From NCBI GenBank assembly GCA_036496285.1, contig DASXLI010000058.1, positions 1 through 64,000 of the forward strand: a stretch of DNA of 64,000 nucleotides, read 5' to 3'. The translations under genes were made by a program, and so were the position numbers. This document shows, in pieces, positions 53,501-63,922 of this stretch. Positions within the stretch are counted from its first letter, which is position 1. Each line of letters opens with the position of its first letter. This DNA is from DP-19 sp036496285 (GTDB lineage: Bacteria; Desulfobacterota; Binatia; UTPRO1). The notes beneath the pieces are model-generated. The model was not told the DNA's origin. It saw only the letters and a program-made list of their open reading frames with translations, and made no database searches.

Positions 53501-53921
53501 GTCGTGCACCGACGGCGACCCGTCGTGCGACTTCGACAACGTCCCCGGGCAGTGCACGTTCCAGATGGCGCTGTGCGTGAACATGGTCGATACGCGCCTG
53601 CCGGCGTGCAGCAGCGACACCATCAACGCGATCGAGGTCCTGAAGCCGTCGGCGAAGGACGCGATCAACGTCAACAAGCCCGGCGATGGCGCGATCCGCG
53701 CCGCTCTCCTCGGCACGTTCGACGCCGATGGTCCGATCCTGATCCCGGACTCGCGCGACAACGACTGTGCGCTCTTCAACCTGACCGTGCCGATGAAGGT
53801 CGGCCCGATGGGACCGAAGAGCACGCGCAAGACGATCAAGGTCCGGGCGACGTACTCCGTCTCCACCAAACCCAAGGCCCAGAAGGATGCCGACGTGCTG
53901 AAGCTGACCTGCAACCCCTGA
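50556..53921 (+). CDS. Large secreted lipase-like alpha/beta hydrolase
   Basis: A 1121-residue exported protein (signal ending AVPAFAGPT). Residues about 30-350 resemble the N-terminal part of the Vibrio/Aeromonas extracellular lipases, beginning TVKFTLPPENTNPTVFGSVPF. The alpha/beta-hydrolase core has the oxyanion-type NQHGLGGDRKIV and the nucleophile Ser519 in GHSLGG, with acid and His expected near SDDSDEVVPNQ and the C-terminal PGHAIVSEW. Residues about 950-1121 form a Cys-rich module (CTDGDPSCDFDNVPG, CTFQMALCVN) that I believe recurs in exported proteins of this lineage. The substrate is probably a lipid or ester. It ends before a strong terminator. Confidence 0.8.
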   Translation: MLQTTRHYRLLSYAALVTLVLAAVPAFAGPTVKFTLPPENTNPTVFGSVPFPSDLYFDQGGPTDGDGTLLNNGANIGLSADVVRNTNYTATVERGLDVLDGFGVTTGCFFFFSGSIDLASLPASPRLAPAVTDSVFMVNLSDNSLEPIELKANVDTRIPNTLAVIPLGGHPLKPQTQYACVLTTAVTGGGTPVVATADFVAARTHASANTDANDIYGDAADTVAAIGGAPTVANMAGMAVFTTQSTLESLRLVETSVLPSQPMPTADFSATQVVFKDATANDLTALYGLTPHSHLNAVATGYFNSPRFQTNDPQGNGPGEDLPNTSNLGLPCQVPCEPNDEVFVYTSPTDKTPLIQNAGVTIPFTVAIPAGAPPVNGWPIAINQHGLGGDRKIVGDLAETIAAAGFASIGIDAVAHGYRFQNPNGTAAGRFQPDHANGYGGTAVPDGFADGSVLFLPIGTVSTQLGFFNGFSNIVGTGDNFRQTCADLMQLVRLIQSHSIDGQLGTSIDANNIFYIGHSLGGIMGSCLAAFQPDIKAYVLNATGGGLTNKLLLNSSIGAGALSSLDTIFGLDPANVADKFGVFTNLTQTMLDHGDPEAEAEAWIKSPVVGGPRNLMQISDDSDEVVPNQANEAVGLAAGLQIFDPFLQNLLLAPESLTVAGTTGTISGNGPSGVTAFYLQQGPAAHASTVTPFLSSLSFVPGHAIVSEWPNAFPTYDRSVRIQNAFVLPNILAWWQDIVQNGTPGTFDYTTPPNFNPLDTTQVASGPSSHTFFDRTINAGGAVSYQEPTSDVTVSFASNSVASRVSADRSVLGATAVAASSDMPPGVGVLSTGILPFFTTVQKSPEGVFSADLSIDYTTAELARAGIPDGSATEAGLQIARVGGPGTCLIGGAACANSATCGANGPCVELLPTTVDTLNKTVSTTGLTDFSIFAVVNPTDYAPALQIPGQGKQTIECALEWLMSNATNPPVVDKFGNSSFKQSCTDGDPSCDFDNVPGQCTFQMALCVNMVDTRLPACSSDTINAIEVLKPSAKDAINVNKPGDGAIRAALLGTFDADGPILIPDSRDNDCALFNLTVPMKVGPMGPKSTRKTIKVRATYSVSTKPKAQKDADVLKLTCNP

Positions 53922-54000
53922 GCAGGCCCCCCACGGGCGCAGCGGACCTCCCCCCACTGCACCCGATCCAGCGTCGCGGCGTGCCGCGCGACGCTCCGCG

Positions 54001-54040
54001 AGCGCCCCGGCATCTCCGTGCCGGGGCGCTCGCGTGCTTT
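54001..54040 (+). terminator. Strong intrinsic terminator after the lipase-like gene
   Basis: A perfect 12-pair inverted repeat, AGCGCCCCGGCA (54001-54012) and TGCCGGGGCGCT (54019-54030), with a 6-base loop and a run of four T (54037-54040) seven bases downstream. It fits a rho-independent terminator for the transcript ending at 53921. The remaining gap to 54102 holds no gene I can support. Confidence 0.65.
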
Positions 54041-54102
54041 TGGCCTCCGGCGAGCGCCCGGCGCGAGCGCGTGCTAGGCTCCGCCGGCATGCACGGGGCG
54101 GC

Positions 54103-55122
54103 ATGGCGGATATGGCGCATCGGGTAGCGCTGCTCGCCGGCGACGGCATCGGCCCCGAGGTCGCCGCGGCGGCGCGCGCCGTCGTGGACGCCACCGGCGT
54201 CGCGCTCACCTGGATCGAGCAGCAGGCCGGGCAGCCCGCCATCGAGCGCACCGGCGATCCCCTTCCCCCGGCGGTGCTCGACGCGATCCGCGACACCGGC
54301 GTCGCGCTCAAGGGTCCGGTCACGACCCCGATCGGCAGCGGCTTCGCCAGCGTGAACGTGCGCCTGCGGAAGGCGCTCGATCTCTACGCCAGCGTGCGCC
54401 CGGTGCGCACCCTGCCCGGCGTCGCGAGCCGCTACGACGGCGTCGACCTCGTGATCGTGCGCGAGAACACCGAGGGCCTCTACTCCGGTCTCGAGCACGA
54501 GGTCGTGCCCGGCGTCGTCGAGACCCTGAAAGTGGTGACGGAGGCGGCGTGCATGCGCATCGCGGAGTACGCGTTCATGCTGGCGCGCCGCGACGGCCGG
54601 CGGAAGGTGTCGGCGGCGCACAAGGCGTCGATCATGAAGCTGACCGACGGCCTCTTCCTCGAGTGCTGCCGGCGCGTCGCCGCGCGTCACCCGGAGATCG
54701 CCTACGAGGAGGTGATCATCGACACCCTGTGCATGCAGCTCGCGCTCGAGCCGCGCGCGTTCGACGTCGTGCTGCTCGAGAATCTCTACGGCGACATCGT
54801 CTCCGATCTCGCCTCCGGCCTGGTGGGCGGCCTCGGCATGGTGCCGGGGGCGAACGTCGGCGCCACGGCAGCCGTTTTCGAGGCCGTGCACGGCAGCGCC
54901 CCGGACATCGCGGGCAAGAACGTCGCCAACCCGATCGCGCTCATCCTCTCGGCGGCGCTGATGCTGCGCCACCTCGGCGAGCACACGGCGGGCGGCCGCA
55001 TCGTGACGGCGGTCGAGGACGTGCTGCGCGACGGCCGCGTCCGCACGCGCGACCTCGGCGGCAGCGCCGGCACGACCGACGTGCGCGACGCCGTCGTCGC
55101 CGGCGTGCGGGCCAGCGCATGA
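54103..55122 (+). CDS. Isocitrate/isopropylmalate dehydrogenase family protein (NAD-type), copy 1
   Basis: A 339-residue beta-decarboxylating dehydrogenase of the NAD-isocitrate-dehydrogenase/isopropylmalate family. Substrate-loop ASVNVRLRKALDLYASVRPVR, RENTEGLYSGLEHE with the catalytic Tyr, AAHKASIMKLTDG with the catalytic Lys, and the C-terminal VHGSAPDIAGKNVANP cofactor segment are intact. Its neighbour is a paralogue, overlapped by four bases. Similarity to mitochondrial IDH3 subunits is striking (tandem copies, same length). It could make a heteromeric NAD-dependent isocitrate dehydrogenase with copy 2, or act on homoisocitrate or another substrate. Confidence 0.87.
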   Translation: MADMAHRVALLAGDGIGPEVAAAARAVVDATGVALTWIEQQAGQPAIERTGDPLPPAVLDAIRDTGVALKGPVTTPIGSGFASVNVRLRKALDLYASVRPVRTLPGVASRYDGVDLVIVRENTEGLYSGLEHEVVPGVVETLKVVTEAACMRIAEYAFMLARRDGRRKVSAAHKASIMKLTDGLFLECCRRVAARHPEIAYEEVIIDTLCMQLALEPRAFDVVLLENLYGDIVSDLASGLVGGLGMVPGANVGATAAVFEAVHGSAPDIAGKNVANPIALILSAALMLRHLGEHTAGGRIVTAVEDVLRDGRVRTRDLGGSAGTTDVRDAVVAGVRASA

Positions 55123-56159
55123 CGGGTTCCACCGCGGCCGAGCCGGTGCGCACCGTCGCGCTCGTCCCGGGCGACGGGATCGGGCCCGAGGTGTGCGAGG
55201 CGACGGTGCGCATCCTCGAGGCCGCCAGCGTGCCGCTCCGCTGGGAGCGCGTCGAGGCCGGGCGCGAGGCGGCGGCACGTTACGGCACGCCCCTGCCCCC
55301 CGAGACCCTCGCCGCGATCCGCACGCATCGCGTGGCGCTGAAGACCCGACTCGCGGCCCCGCTCGGAGGGGCGTTCGAGAGCCCGAACGTCACGCTGCGG
55401 AAGGTTCTCGATCTCTACGCCAACGTCCGCCCGGTACGGAATTTCCCGGGACGCGCGAGCCGCTACCCCGATCTCGATCTGCTGATCGTGCGCGAGAACA
55501 CCGAGGGCGAGTACGCGGGCCTCGAGCATCAGGTCGTCCCCGGCGTGGTCGAGAGCATCAAGGTGACGACCCGGCGCGCCTCGACGCGCATCGCGCGCTT
55601 CGCCTTCGCGCTCGCCGCGCGCGAGGGCCGGCGCAAGATCACCGCCGTCCACAAAGCGAACATCATGAAGCGCGCCGACGGACTCTTCCTCGAGTGCTGC
55701 CGCGCCGTCGCGGCCGAGCACCCCGCGATCGCCTACCAGGAGCTGATCGTCGACAACACCTGCATGCAGCTCGTGATGAACCCGTATCAGTTCGACGTGC
55801 TGCTGACGCCGAACTTCTACGGCGACCTGATCTCCGACCTCTGCGCCGGCCTGGCAGGGGGGCTCGGGATCGTCCCGGGGGCCAACTTCGGCGACGACAT
55901 CGCCGTCTACGAGGCGATCCACGGTGAAGCGCCCGATCTCGTCGGCAAGGATCTTGCCAATCCGCTGACGCTGCTGGTCTCGGCGCTCTTCATGCTGCGC
56001 CAGCTCGGCCTCGGCGCCCACGCCGACCGCATCACCACCGCGACCGCGGCCGTGCTCGGCGACCGCGCGCACGTCACCCGCGACCTCGGCGGAACCGCCA
56101 CCACGAGCGCGATGACCGACGCGATCATCGCGGCCTTGCCCGCCGCGCCGCGCGATTGA
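55119..56159 (+). CDS. Isocitrate/isopropylmalate dehydrogenase family protein (NAD-type), copy 2
   Basis: A 346-residue paralogue of the gene just upstream. Substrate loop SPNVTLRKVLDLYANVRPVR, catalytic Tyr in RENTEGEYAGLEHQ and Lys in AVHKANIMKRADG, and EAIHGEAPDLVGKDLANP are present, closer to IDH3-alpha in wording than copy 1. Both are potentially active, unlike eukaryotic pairs where one is regulatory. ATGA overlap couples expression. Aconitase A is encoded about 4 kb downstream, which supports an isocitrate role. Substrate is not proven. Confidence 0.88.
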   Translation: MTGSTAAEPVRTVALVPGDGIGPEVCEATVRILEAASVPLRWERVEAGREAAARYGTPLPPETLAAIRTHRVALKTRLAAPLGGAFESPNVTLRKVLDLYANVRPVRNFPGRASRYPDLDLLIVRENTEGEYAGLEHQVVPGVVESIKVTTRRASTRIARFAFALAAREGRRKITAVHKANIMKRADGLFLECCRAVAAEHPAIAYQELIVDNTCMQLVMNPYQFDVLLTPNFYGDLISDLCAGLAGGLGIVPGANFGDDIAVYEAIHGEAPDLVGKDLANPLTLLVSALFMLRQLGLGAHADRITTATAAVLGDRAHVTRDLGGTATTSAMTDAIIAALPAAPRD

Positions 56160-56965
56160 CGGCCACGGGCGCCGCACGCCACACCCGGCGCAGGTACGTG
56201 CGCCTCGCCGCGCTCGCCCTCCTGCTCGGAGCCGCGTGCCAGCGCCCCGCGCCGGTCGTCGTGATCGCGCACCGGGGCGAGCACCTGCATCATCCCGAGA
56301 ACACAGTGCCGGCGATCGCGGCCGCGTTCGACCTGGGCGCCGACTACGTCGAGGTCGACGTCCGCACGAGCGCGGACGGCGAGCTGGTGCTGAGCCACGA
56401 TGCCACCGTCGAGCGCTGCACCACGGGACACGGCCTCGTCGCCAAGATGACGCTGGCCGACCTGCGCGCCCTCGACGCCGGCGTCAAGCTCGCGCCCGAG
56501 TTCAGCGGAACGAAGATCCCGACGTTCGACGAGGCGCTCGAGGCGGCGCACAGCCGCGGTGGCCTCTACGTCCACGTCAAAGCGGCGGCCGCGGCCGACC
56601 TCGTCGACCGCATCGAGGCACAGGGCATGGTGAGCCGCGTGGTGATCTACTCCGACATCGGGTTCGAGCTGCGGCGATTGAACCCGGATCTCACCATCCT
56701 GCCGGAGGCGACGAGCGTCGAAGGGGCGCAGAAGGTCATCGCGCTCCTCCAGCCGAGGATCCTCGCGTTCAGCGCCCGCGACTTCACCCCCGACGTCATC
56801 GCCGTCGCCAAGCAGGCCGGCCTCGCGATGTACGTCGACCGGCTGGGAGCGGACGACGGCGTCGAGGGTTGGCGGACGGCGCTCGCCGCCGGCGCGGCCG
56901 GCATCCAGACGGACCATCCCGGCGAGCTGGTGGCGTTCCTGCATGCGGCCGGGCGCCACCGCTGA
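56156..56965 (+). CDS. Glycerophosphodiester phosphodiesterase lipoprotein
   Basis: A 269-residue GDPD-family enzyme that hydrolyses glycerophosphodiesters. TTG start overlaps the previous stop (TTGA); signal RRRYVRLAALALLLGAAC with Cys28 as the lipidated residue. Active-site residues: His39-Arg40 (AHRGEHLHHPENT), Glu48-Asn49, Glu66 and Asp68 (YVEVDVR), His81-Asp82 (LSHDAT). A TIM-barrel of normal length follows. Membrane-anchored enzyme, probably for phospholipid turnover or glycerol scavenging. The TTG start keeps the n-region Arg residues needed for export. Confidence 0.85.
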   Translation: MTATGAARHTRRRYVRLAALALLLGAACQRPAPVVVIAHRGEHLHHPENTVPAIAAAFDLGADYVEVDVRTSADGELVLSHDATVERCTTGHGLVAKMTLADLRALDAGVKLAPEFSGTKIPTFDEALEAAHSRGGLYVHVKAAAAADLVDRIEAQGMVSRVVIYSDIGFELRRLNPDLTILPEATSVEGAQKVIALLQPRILAFSARDFTPDVIAVAKQAGLAMYVDRLGADDGVEGWRTALAAGAAGIQTDHPGELVAFLHAAGRHR

Positions 56966-57027
56966 CGCCCTCCACGATTGACGGCCCGCCCGTGGCTCTG
57001 TACGAAGCAGCCGTAAGGAGAACCCCC

Positions 57028-57666
57028 ATGCGCCGCCTGGCCGCCGTCATGCTCGTCTCGTTGCTGCTTGCCGTACCGACGTCGTCATACGCTCAAGTCC
57101 CGTTCGCATTCTTCAAGGCGACGCTGAATCTGACGGTGCAGTTCCCAGGCACCGACAAGAACGGCAACCCGGCGGTGAGCGCCCGCAAGCTCTCCAGCAA
57201 CGACATCCTCAACCTCGCGCTCGGCAGACCGTTGACCACGAAGCCGGACAAGAACACCGAGGTACTCGCGCTCGCCGCGGACGGCGGCTCTCCTGGCGCG
57301 GACTCGAGGCTGATCGTCTACAACCCGTCGACGAACTCCGTCACGACGACCGTCTGGACGCAGAGCAGCGTCACTCTGATCTTCAACGGCGTCGAGGAAT
57401 CGTCGGCTGTCGGGGTCGCCAACGTCAACGTCCAGGCCACGACACTCGGCGATCCCACGCACAACGGGCTCGCCGCGTCCGTCCTCTTCGCTGGCGGATC
57501 GGGCAAGGGCACCGGCTCCGGCATCAGCGGCAGCGCGACGTCGCTGAATGGGTCCCTCACCTTCACCGTCACGGACGGCAACGCGGCACCCGTGACGATT
57601 CCAGGGATCGTGACCGCCGGCAAGTTCAAGGCGGGCGGCAAGTCCCTCGGCAGCAAGTTTCTCTAA
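57028..57666 (+). CDS. Secreted protein of unknown function
   Basis: A 212-residue exported protein with a clear signal peptide ending SSYAQ (about 22) and a GGAG ribosome site. The mature part is Gly/Ser/Thr/Asn-rich and lacks cysteine; blocks such as KLSSNDILNLALGRPL, SRLIVYNPSTNSVTTTVW and GKGTGSGISGSATSLNGSLT suggest a beta-rich fold. I do not recognise it. The ending KFKAGGKSLGSKFL is a basic tail. It is convergent with the beta-helix gene over a shared hairpin. Confidence 0.7.
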   Translation: MRRLAAVMLVSLLLAVPTSSYAQVPFAFFKATLNLTVQFPGTDKNGNPAVSARKLSSNDILNLALGRPLTTKPDKNTEVLALAADGGSPGADSRLIVYNPSTNSVTTTVWTQSSVTLIFNGVEESSAVGVANVNVQATTLGDPTHNGLAASVLFAGGSGKGTGSGISGSATSLNGSLTFTVTDGNAAPVTIPGIVTAGKFKAGGKSLGSKFL

Positions 57667-57680
57667 CGACCTGCGAGACG

Positions 57681-57707
57681 CCGCGGCGCGCTGCTAGCGC
57701 GACGCGG
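57681..57707. terminator. Hairpin shared by convergent genes
   Basis: A stem of twelve positions with one mismatch, CCGCG-G-CGCGCT (57681-57692), loop GCT, AGCGCG-A-CGCGG (57696-57707), spans the end of the beta-helix gene and the gap to the secreted-protein stop at 57666. No T run. It may act on both transcripts. Confidence 0.4.
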
Positions 57708-58839
57708 AGACGGTCAGCGGGTGGCCGTCGTGGACGTACCAGCCGTCGCGCGTCGCGATGTAGGCGCGGTCGATCGCATCGCGCGGCATGCAGCCGGCGC
57801 CGGCGCGTACGATCTCCTCCATCGAGTCGACGTCGTGGGTGAGCACCGGCGGCGCGTCGTAGGGAGTGGTCGCGCCGCCCGCCAGGACCGGCGCCTTCGC
57901 CTCGCCGCGGAAGACGTTCCTGTCGGTGAACACGGGACCGGCGTTCATGAAGCGCAGCGCGCTGTCGCCTTTTGCGCCGACGCTCACGGCGTAGGGCGAG
58001 AGGACGAAGAGCGTGCCCACGACGTTGCCCGTCGCGCCGTCCTCGAAGCGCATGCCCCACTCGCCCCAGTCCTCGACGATGATGTTGCGCACGTCGGCAT
58101 GGATGTGGCCCGAGAAGATGGGGCTCCGGATCCAGCCCTTCTGGATCCACAGATGGTGCAGCGAGATGTCGTTCGTGTCGCCGTACTTGCAGAAGACCGA
58201 GCGGGTGTTGCCGGCGAGGAAGGACCACTGCACGGTCACGTCGTGGGCGCCGTAGCCGATCGAGATGCCGTCGTCGCGCGAGCCGGTGGAGGAAACGTGG
58301 GTCACGAAGACGTCGTGGGCGGTGTCGCCCTGGATGCGCAGGTTGTCGTAGCCGTTGCGGAAGCGCATGTCGCGCACGATCACGTCGTGGCCGCGCACGT
58401 CGAGGAGCGCGACCTCCTTCGTCATGTCGGTGCCGTCGAGCGTGGCACCGTTGCCGTCGATCGTGACGTTCGACGCCGTCAGCCGCGGCAGCATGCCGTG
58501 GATCGCGATCGTCGCGTTCTCGGGGAAGCGCACGACCACGCCGCCCGTCTTGTTCGCCTTCTGCAAGGCGAGCTTCACACCGGCCTCGGACGACTCCTCG
58601 ACGTTGATCACCCGTCCGCCCTCGCCGCCGACGGTGCGGGCGCCGAACCCCTCGCGTCGCTCCACCTCCGGGCGGAGCGGCGGCGTCTGCGCCGCTTTCT
58701 TGCCGCTCGCACCGGCCTTCTTCGCCGTCGCCGGGACAGAGCTCTTCTGCTTGCGGGGGCTCGCCGCGCCGGCGGGCGAGCAGGCCATGACGACGAGGAG
58801 CAGGAGCACCGCCCAGAGCCGTAGCATGGGGCGCAGCAT
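57694..58839 (-). CDS. Right-handed beta-helix lipoprotein (pectate-lyase-like)
   Basis: A 381-residue exported protein. The N-terminal lipobox is VVMAC (Cys20), then a Lys/Ala/Ser-rich linker. From about 75 on, regular rungs of a parallel beta-helix are seen: ASNVTIDGNGATLDG, GHDVIVRDMRFRNG, SSTGSRDDGISIGYGAHDVTV, SLHHLWIQKG. The Asp and Arg residues in SRDDG and in later rungs resemble pectate-lyase (PL1-like) catalytic residues, but calcium-ligand geometry cannot be checked here. May bind or cleave a polyuronide. Confidence 0.75.
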   Translation of the reverse strand: MLRPMLRLWAVLLLLVVMACSPAGAASPRKQKSSVPATAKKAGASGKKAAQTPPLRPEVERREGFGARTVGGEGGRVINVEESSEAGVKLALQKANKTGGVVVRFPENATIAIHGMLPRLTASNVTIDGNGATLDGTDMTKEVALLDVRGHDVIVRDMRFRNGYDNLRIQGDTAHDVFVTHVSSTGSRDDGISIGYGAHDVTVQWSFLAGNTRSVFCKYGDTNDISLHHLWIQKGWIRSPIFSGHIHADVRNIIVEDWGEWGMRFEDGATGNVVGTLFVLSPYAVSVGAKGDSALRFMNAGPVFTDRNVFRGEAKAPVLAGGATTPYDAPPVLTHDVDSMEEIVRAGAGCMPRDAIDRAYIATRDGWYVHDGHPLTVSASR

Positions 58840-59016
58840 AACCGGTCGCCCCGTCCGTGCCCACTGGGCCTGCCGATACGGCGCCGCATGCCGGCGGCAC
58901 GGCAGCTCCGACCCCGGCGTCGCCTGCTGGTAAACCCGACGACGTCACCTGGTTGACGGCCGGGGGCCGCCCGTTCTACCGTCCGCGCTCGCGATGCGTC
59001 GCCTCTCCCCTTCGGT

Positions 59017-60252
59017 GTGCCGGTGAGCGGGCCGGCGGACGCGCTGGCGCGCGAGCGCCTGGCCGGCCTCGAGCGCGATCACCTGCGACGCTTCCTGCGC
59101 CGCTTCGACGGCGCCCAGGGACCGCGCATGACGGTCGACGGCCGCGACGTCGTCGTGCTCGCGTCGTCCAACTATCTCGGCCTCGCGGCCCATCCGCGCG
59201 TGATCGAGGGCGCGGCGCGCGCCGCCCGCGACTGGGGCACCGCGGCCGGCGGCTCACGCCTCATCTGCGGCCACCTCGGTCTGCACGAGGAGCTCGAGGA
59301 GCGGCTCGCGGCGCTCGTCGGCTTCGAGAGCGCGCTCACCTTCGCGACCGGCTATCAGGCAAACGCGACGATCATCCCCGCGCTCGTCGGCCCGGGCGAC
59401 GTCGTCGTCTCGGACGAGCTGGCGCACGCGTCGGTCGTCGACGGGGTGCGGCTGTCGAAGGCGGCGGTGCGGGTCGTGCCGCACAACGATCACGCGGCGC
59501 TGAGCGCCGCTTTGGACCACGCGGCATCCGGCGCTGCGGCGGGCGGCGCGGGCGGGCGCTGCCTCGTCGTGCTCGACGGCGTCTACTCGATGGACGGCGA
59601 CGTCGCGCCGCTGCGCGAGATGCTGGCGCACGCGCGTCGCGCTGGCGCGATGGTGCTGCTCGATGACGCGCACGGCATCGGCGTCCTCGGTGCGAACGGC
59701 CGCGGCGTGCTCGAGCACGCGGGGCTCGGCGCGGACGACGTCGACGTGCTGGTCGGCACGCTCGGGAAGGCGATCGGCTCCTTCGGCGCCTTCGTCGCGT
59801 GCTCGCGCGTCGTGCGCGAGTATCTCCTGAACGTCGCCCGCGGATTCGTCTTCAGCTGCGCGCTTGCCCCGCCGGCGCTCGGTGCCGCGCTCGCGGCGCT
59901 CGCCGTGCTGGAGGAGGAGCCGTGGCGGCGCATCCGGGTGCTCGAGCACGCCGCACGCCTGCGGCGCCGGGTCGGCGACGCCGGCTTCGACACCGGCGCT
60001 AGCGAGACCCAGATCGTGCCCGTGCTGATCGGCGAGAACGCGCCGACGATGGCGCTCTGCGAGGCGCTTCTCGCCCGCGGCTACTACGCCCAGGGCATCC
60101 GCTGGCCGTCGGTGGCCCGGGGCACGGCGCGGCTCCGGCTCACGGCCCTCGCCGAGCACGAGCCGCGCGATCTCGACGCGGCCGCCGACGCCTTGGTAGA
60201 CGCAGCCGCGGAGGTCGGCGTGCGCGCGGCGCCCCGGGTCCACATGGCGTGA
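59017..60252 (+). CDS. BioF/KBL-family PLP-dependent alpha-oxoamine synthase
   Basis: A 411-residue class II fold-type I enzyme that condenses an acyl-CoA or acyl-ACP with an amino acid. Motifs: SSNYLGLAAHPRV, AGGSRLICGHLGLHEELE, HASVVDG, LVVLDGVYSMDGDVAPL, LDDAHGIGVLG and the PLP Lys251 in GTLGKAIGSFG. Glycine or serine/alanine is the likely amino donor. No biotin genes are near, so 8-amino-7-oxononanoate synthase is only one option; 2-amino-3-ketobutyrate ligase and serine palmitoyltransferase relatives are others. Starts at GTG 59017, with a possible TTGACG -35 at 58953. It lies 28 bases before aconitase. Confidence 0.86.
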   Translation: MPVSGPADALARERLAGLERDHLRRFLRRFDGAQGPRMTVDGRDVVVLASSNYLGLAAHPRVIEGAARAARDWGTAAGGSRLICGHLGLHEELEERLAALVGFESALTFATGYQANATIIPALVGPGDVVVSDELAHASVVDGVRLSKAAVRVVPHNDHAALSAALDHAASGAAAGGAGGRCLVVLDGVYSMDGDVAPLREMLAHARRAGAMVLLDDAHGIGVLGANGRGVLEHAGLGADDVDVLVGTLGKAIGSFGAFVACSRVVREYLLNVARGFVFSCALAPPALGAALAALAVLEEEPWRRIRVLEHAARLRRRVGDAGFDTGASETQIVPVLIGENAPTMALCEALLARGYYAQGIRWPSVARGTARLRLTALAEHEPRDLDAAADALVDAAAEVGVRAAPRVHMA

Positions 60253-60280
60253 TCGCGGCGGGCTTGGTACGTTTCGGACC

Positions 60281-62953
<2,673 letters not shown>

Positions 62954-62960
62954 GCCGCCG

Positions 62961-63920
62961 TCACAGTGCAGCCGACGCGGTGACATGCGCCATGTCGCCG
63001 TGCGATCCGCCGTGCCGCGGCGGCGGAAGCTGACCCAGGAGGGCCGTGCATCCGAACACGGCGATCACGAGCATGACCTCGCAGGCGACGTACCGTGCGA
63101 GGAGCGCGCGGGCGCTGTCATGATCGGACGAATCCGTGCCCGCAAGGCTCGGAAGCACGCGGTACCGGTTGGCGCCTCCGAGCGCGAGCGCGCCGAGCAC
63201 CAGCAGGAGCTTCGCGATCAGCACACGCCCATAGGCGCTGGTCCACAACGCTGGAATCGTCGCGAGCTCGACGTAGCCGTTCGCGAGGCCGCTCAGCACG
63301 ATCACGCACACACACCATCCGGCGAGGCGGGAGAATCGACGAGTGATCGCCACCAGGTCGGCGCGGGGGAGCGACGCTTGTCTCTCGCGAAAGACACACC
63401 ACCACGAGCACAGCAGGCTCCCGGCCCACGCGGAGGCGGCGACGGCATGTCCCCAATCGACGAGCGCCGCCGGAGTGGAGTCGCCCCAGTCCGCCGCGTG
63501 ACCGCTCAGGGCGAAGGTGAACACGACGCCGAGCATCGTTCCGAGCGCCGCCATGCGCGCCACCCGCCACCGCGTCGAGCACAGGATGCCGAGGAGCCCG
63601 AGAGCCACCGCGCGCAGACGCCAGATCAATCCGTAGTGCGTCCGGCCGAGCACCGACGGAAGCGCCGTGAGAGTGGCGGCGATGCCACCGCCCGTCATCG
63701 TCTGGGCGCGTGCCACCAGATCGGCGAGGCTGGCTGCGGCGAGCAACAGCAGCGCGGCGATGGTCATCCTGCCCACGCGCCGGCGCGCGACGTCCAGCTC
63801 GGCGCCGCGATGCGGCAGCACGATGAGCTCCGTCACCAGGCCCCCCATGACGCCGGCCAGGGCAAGCAGATTCGCCCAACGGATCAGAGCCGCGGCAACG
63901 AGCGCGAGCGCTCCCGGCAT
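62961..63920 (-). CDS. copD: Copper resistance/uptake protein CopD
   Basis: A 319-residue multi-pass membrane protein with about eight helices and CopD features: NLLALAGVMGGLVTELIVL, DWGHAVAASAWAGSLL, SGLANGYVEL and YGRVLIAKLLLVLGALALGGANRY. CopC/CopD systems import or handle copper across the inner membrane. The ATG is two bases after the copC stop. In this window copper is needed by the ACIII-linked CuA oxidase and SCO, a functional but not physical link. Confidence 0.85.
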   Translation of the reverse strand: MPGALALVAAALIRWANLLALAGVMGGLVTELIVLPHRGAELDVARRRVGRMTIAALLLLAAASLADLVARAQTMTGGGIAATLTALPSVLGRTHYGLIWRLRAVALGLLGILCSTRWRVARMAALGTMLGVVFTFALSGHAADWGDSTPAALVDWGHAVAASAWAGSLLCSWWCVFRERQASLPRADLVAITRRFSRLAGWCVCVIVLSGLANGYVELATIPALWTSAYGRVLIAKLLLVLGALALGGANRYRVLPSLAGTDSSDHDSARALLARYVACEVMLVIAVFGCTALLGQLPPPRHGGSHGDMAHVTASAAL

Positions 63921-63922
63921 GG

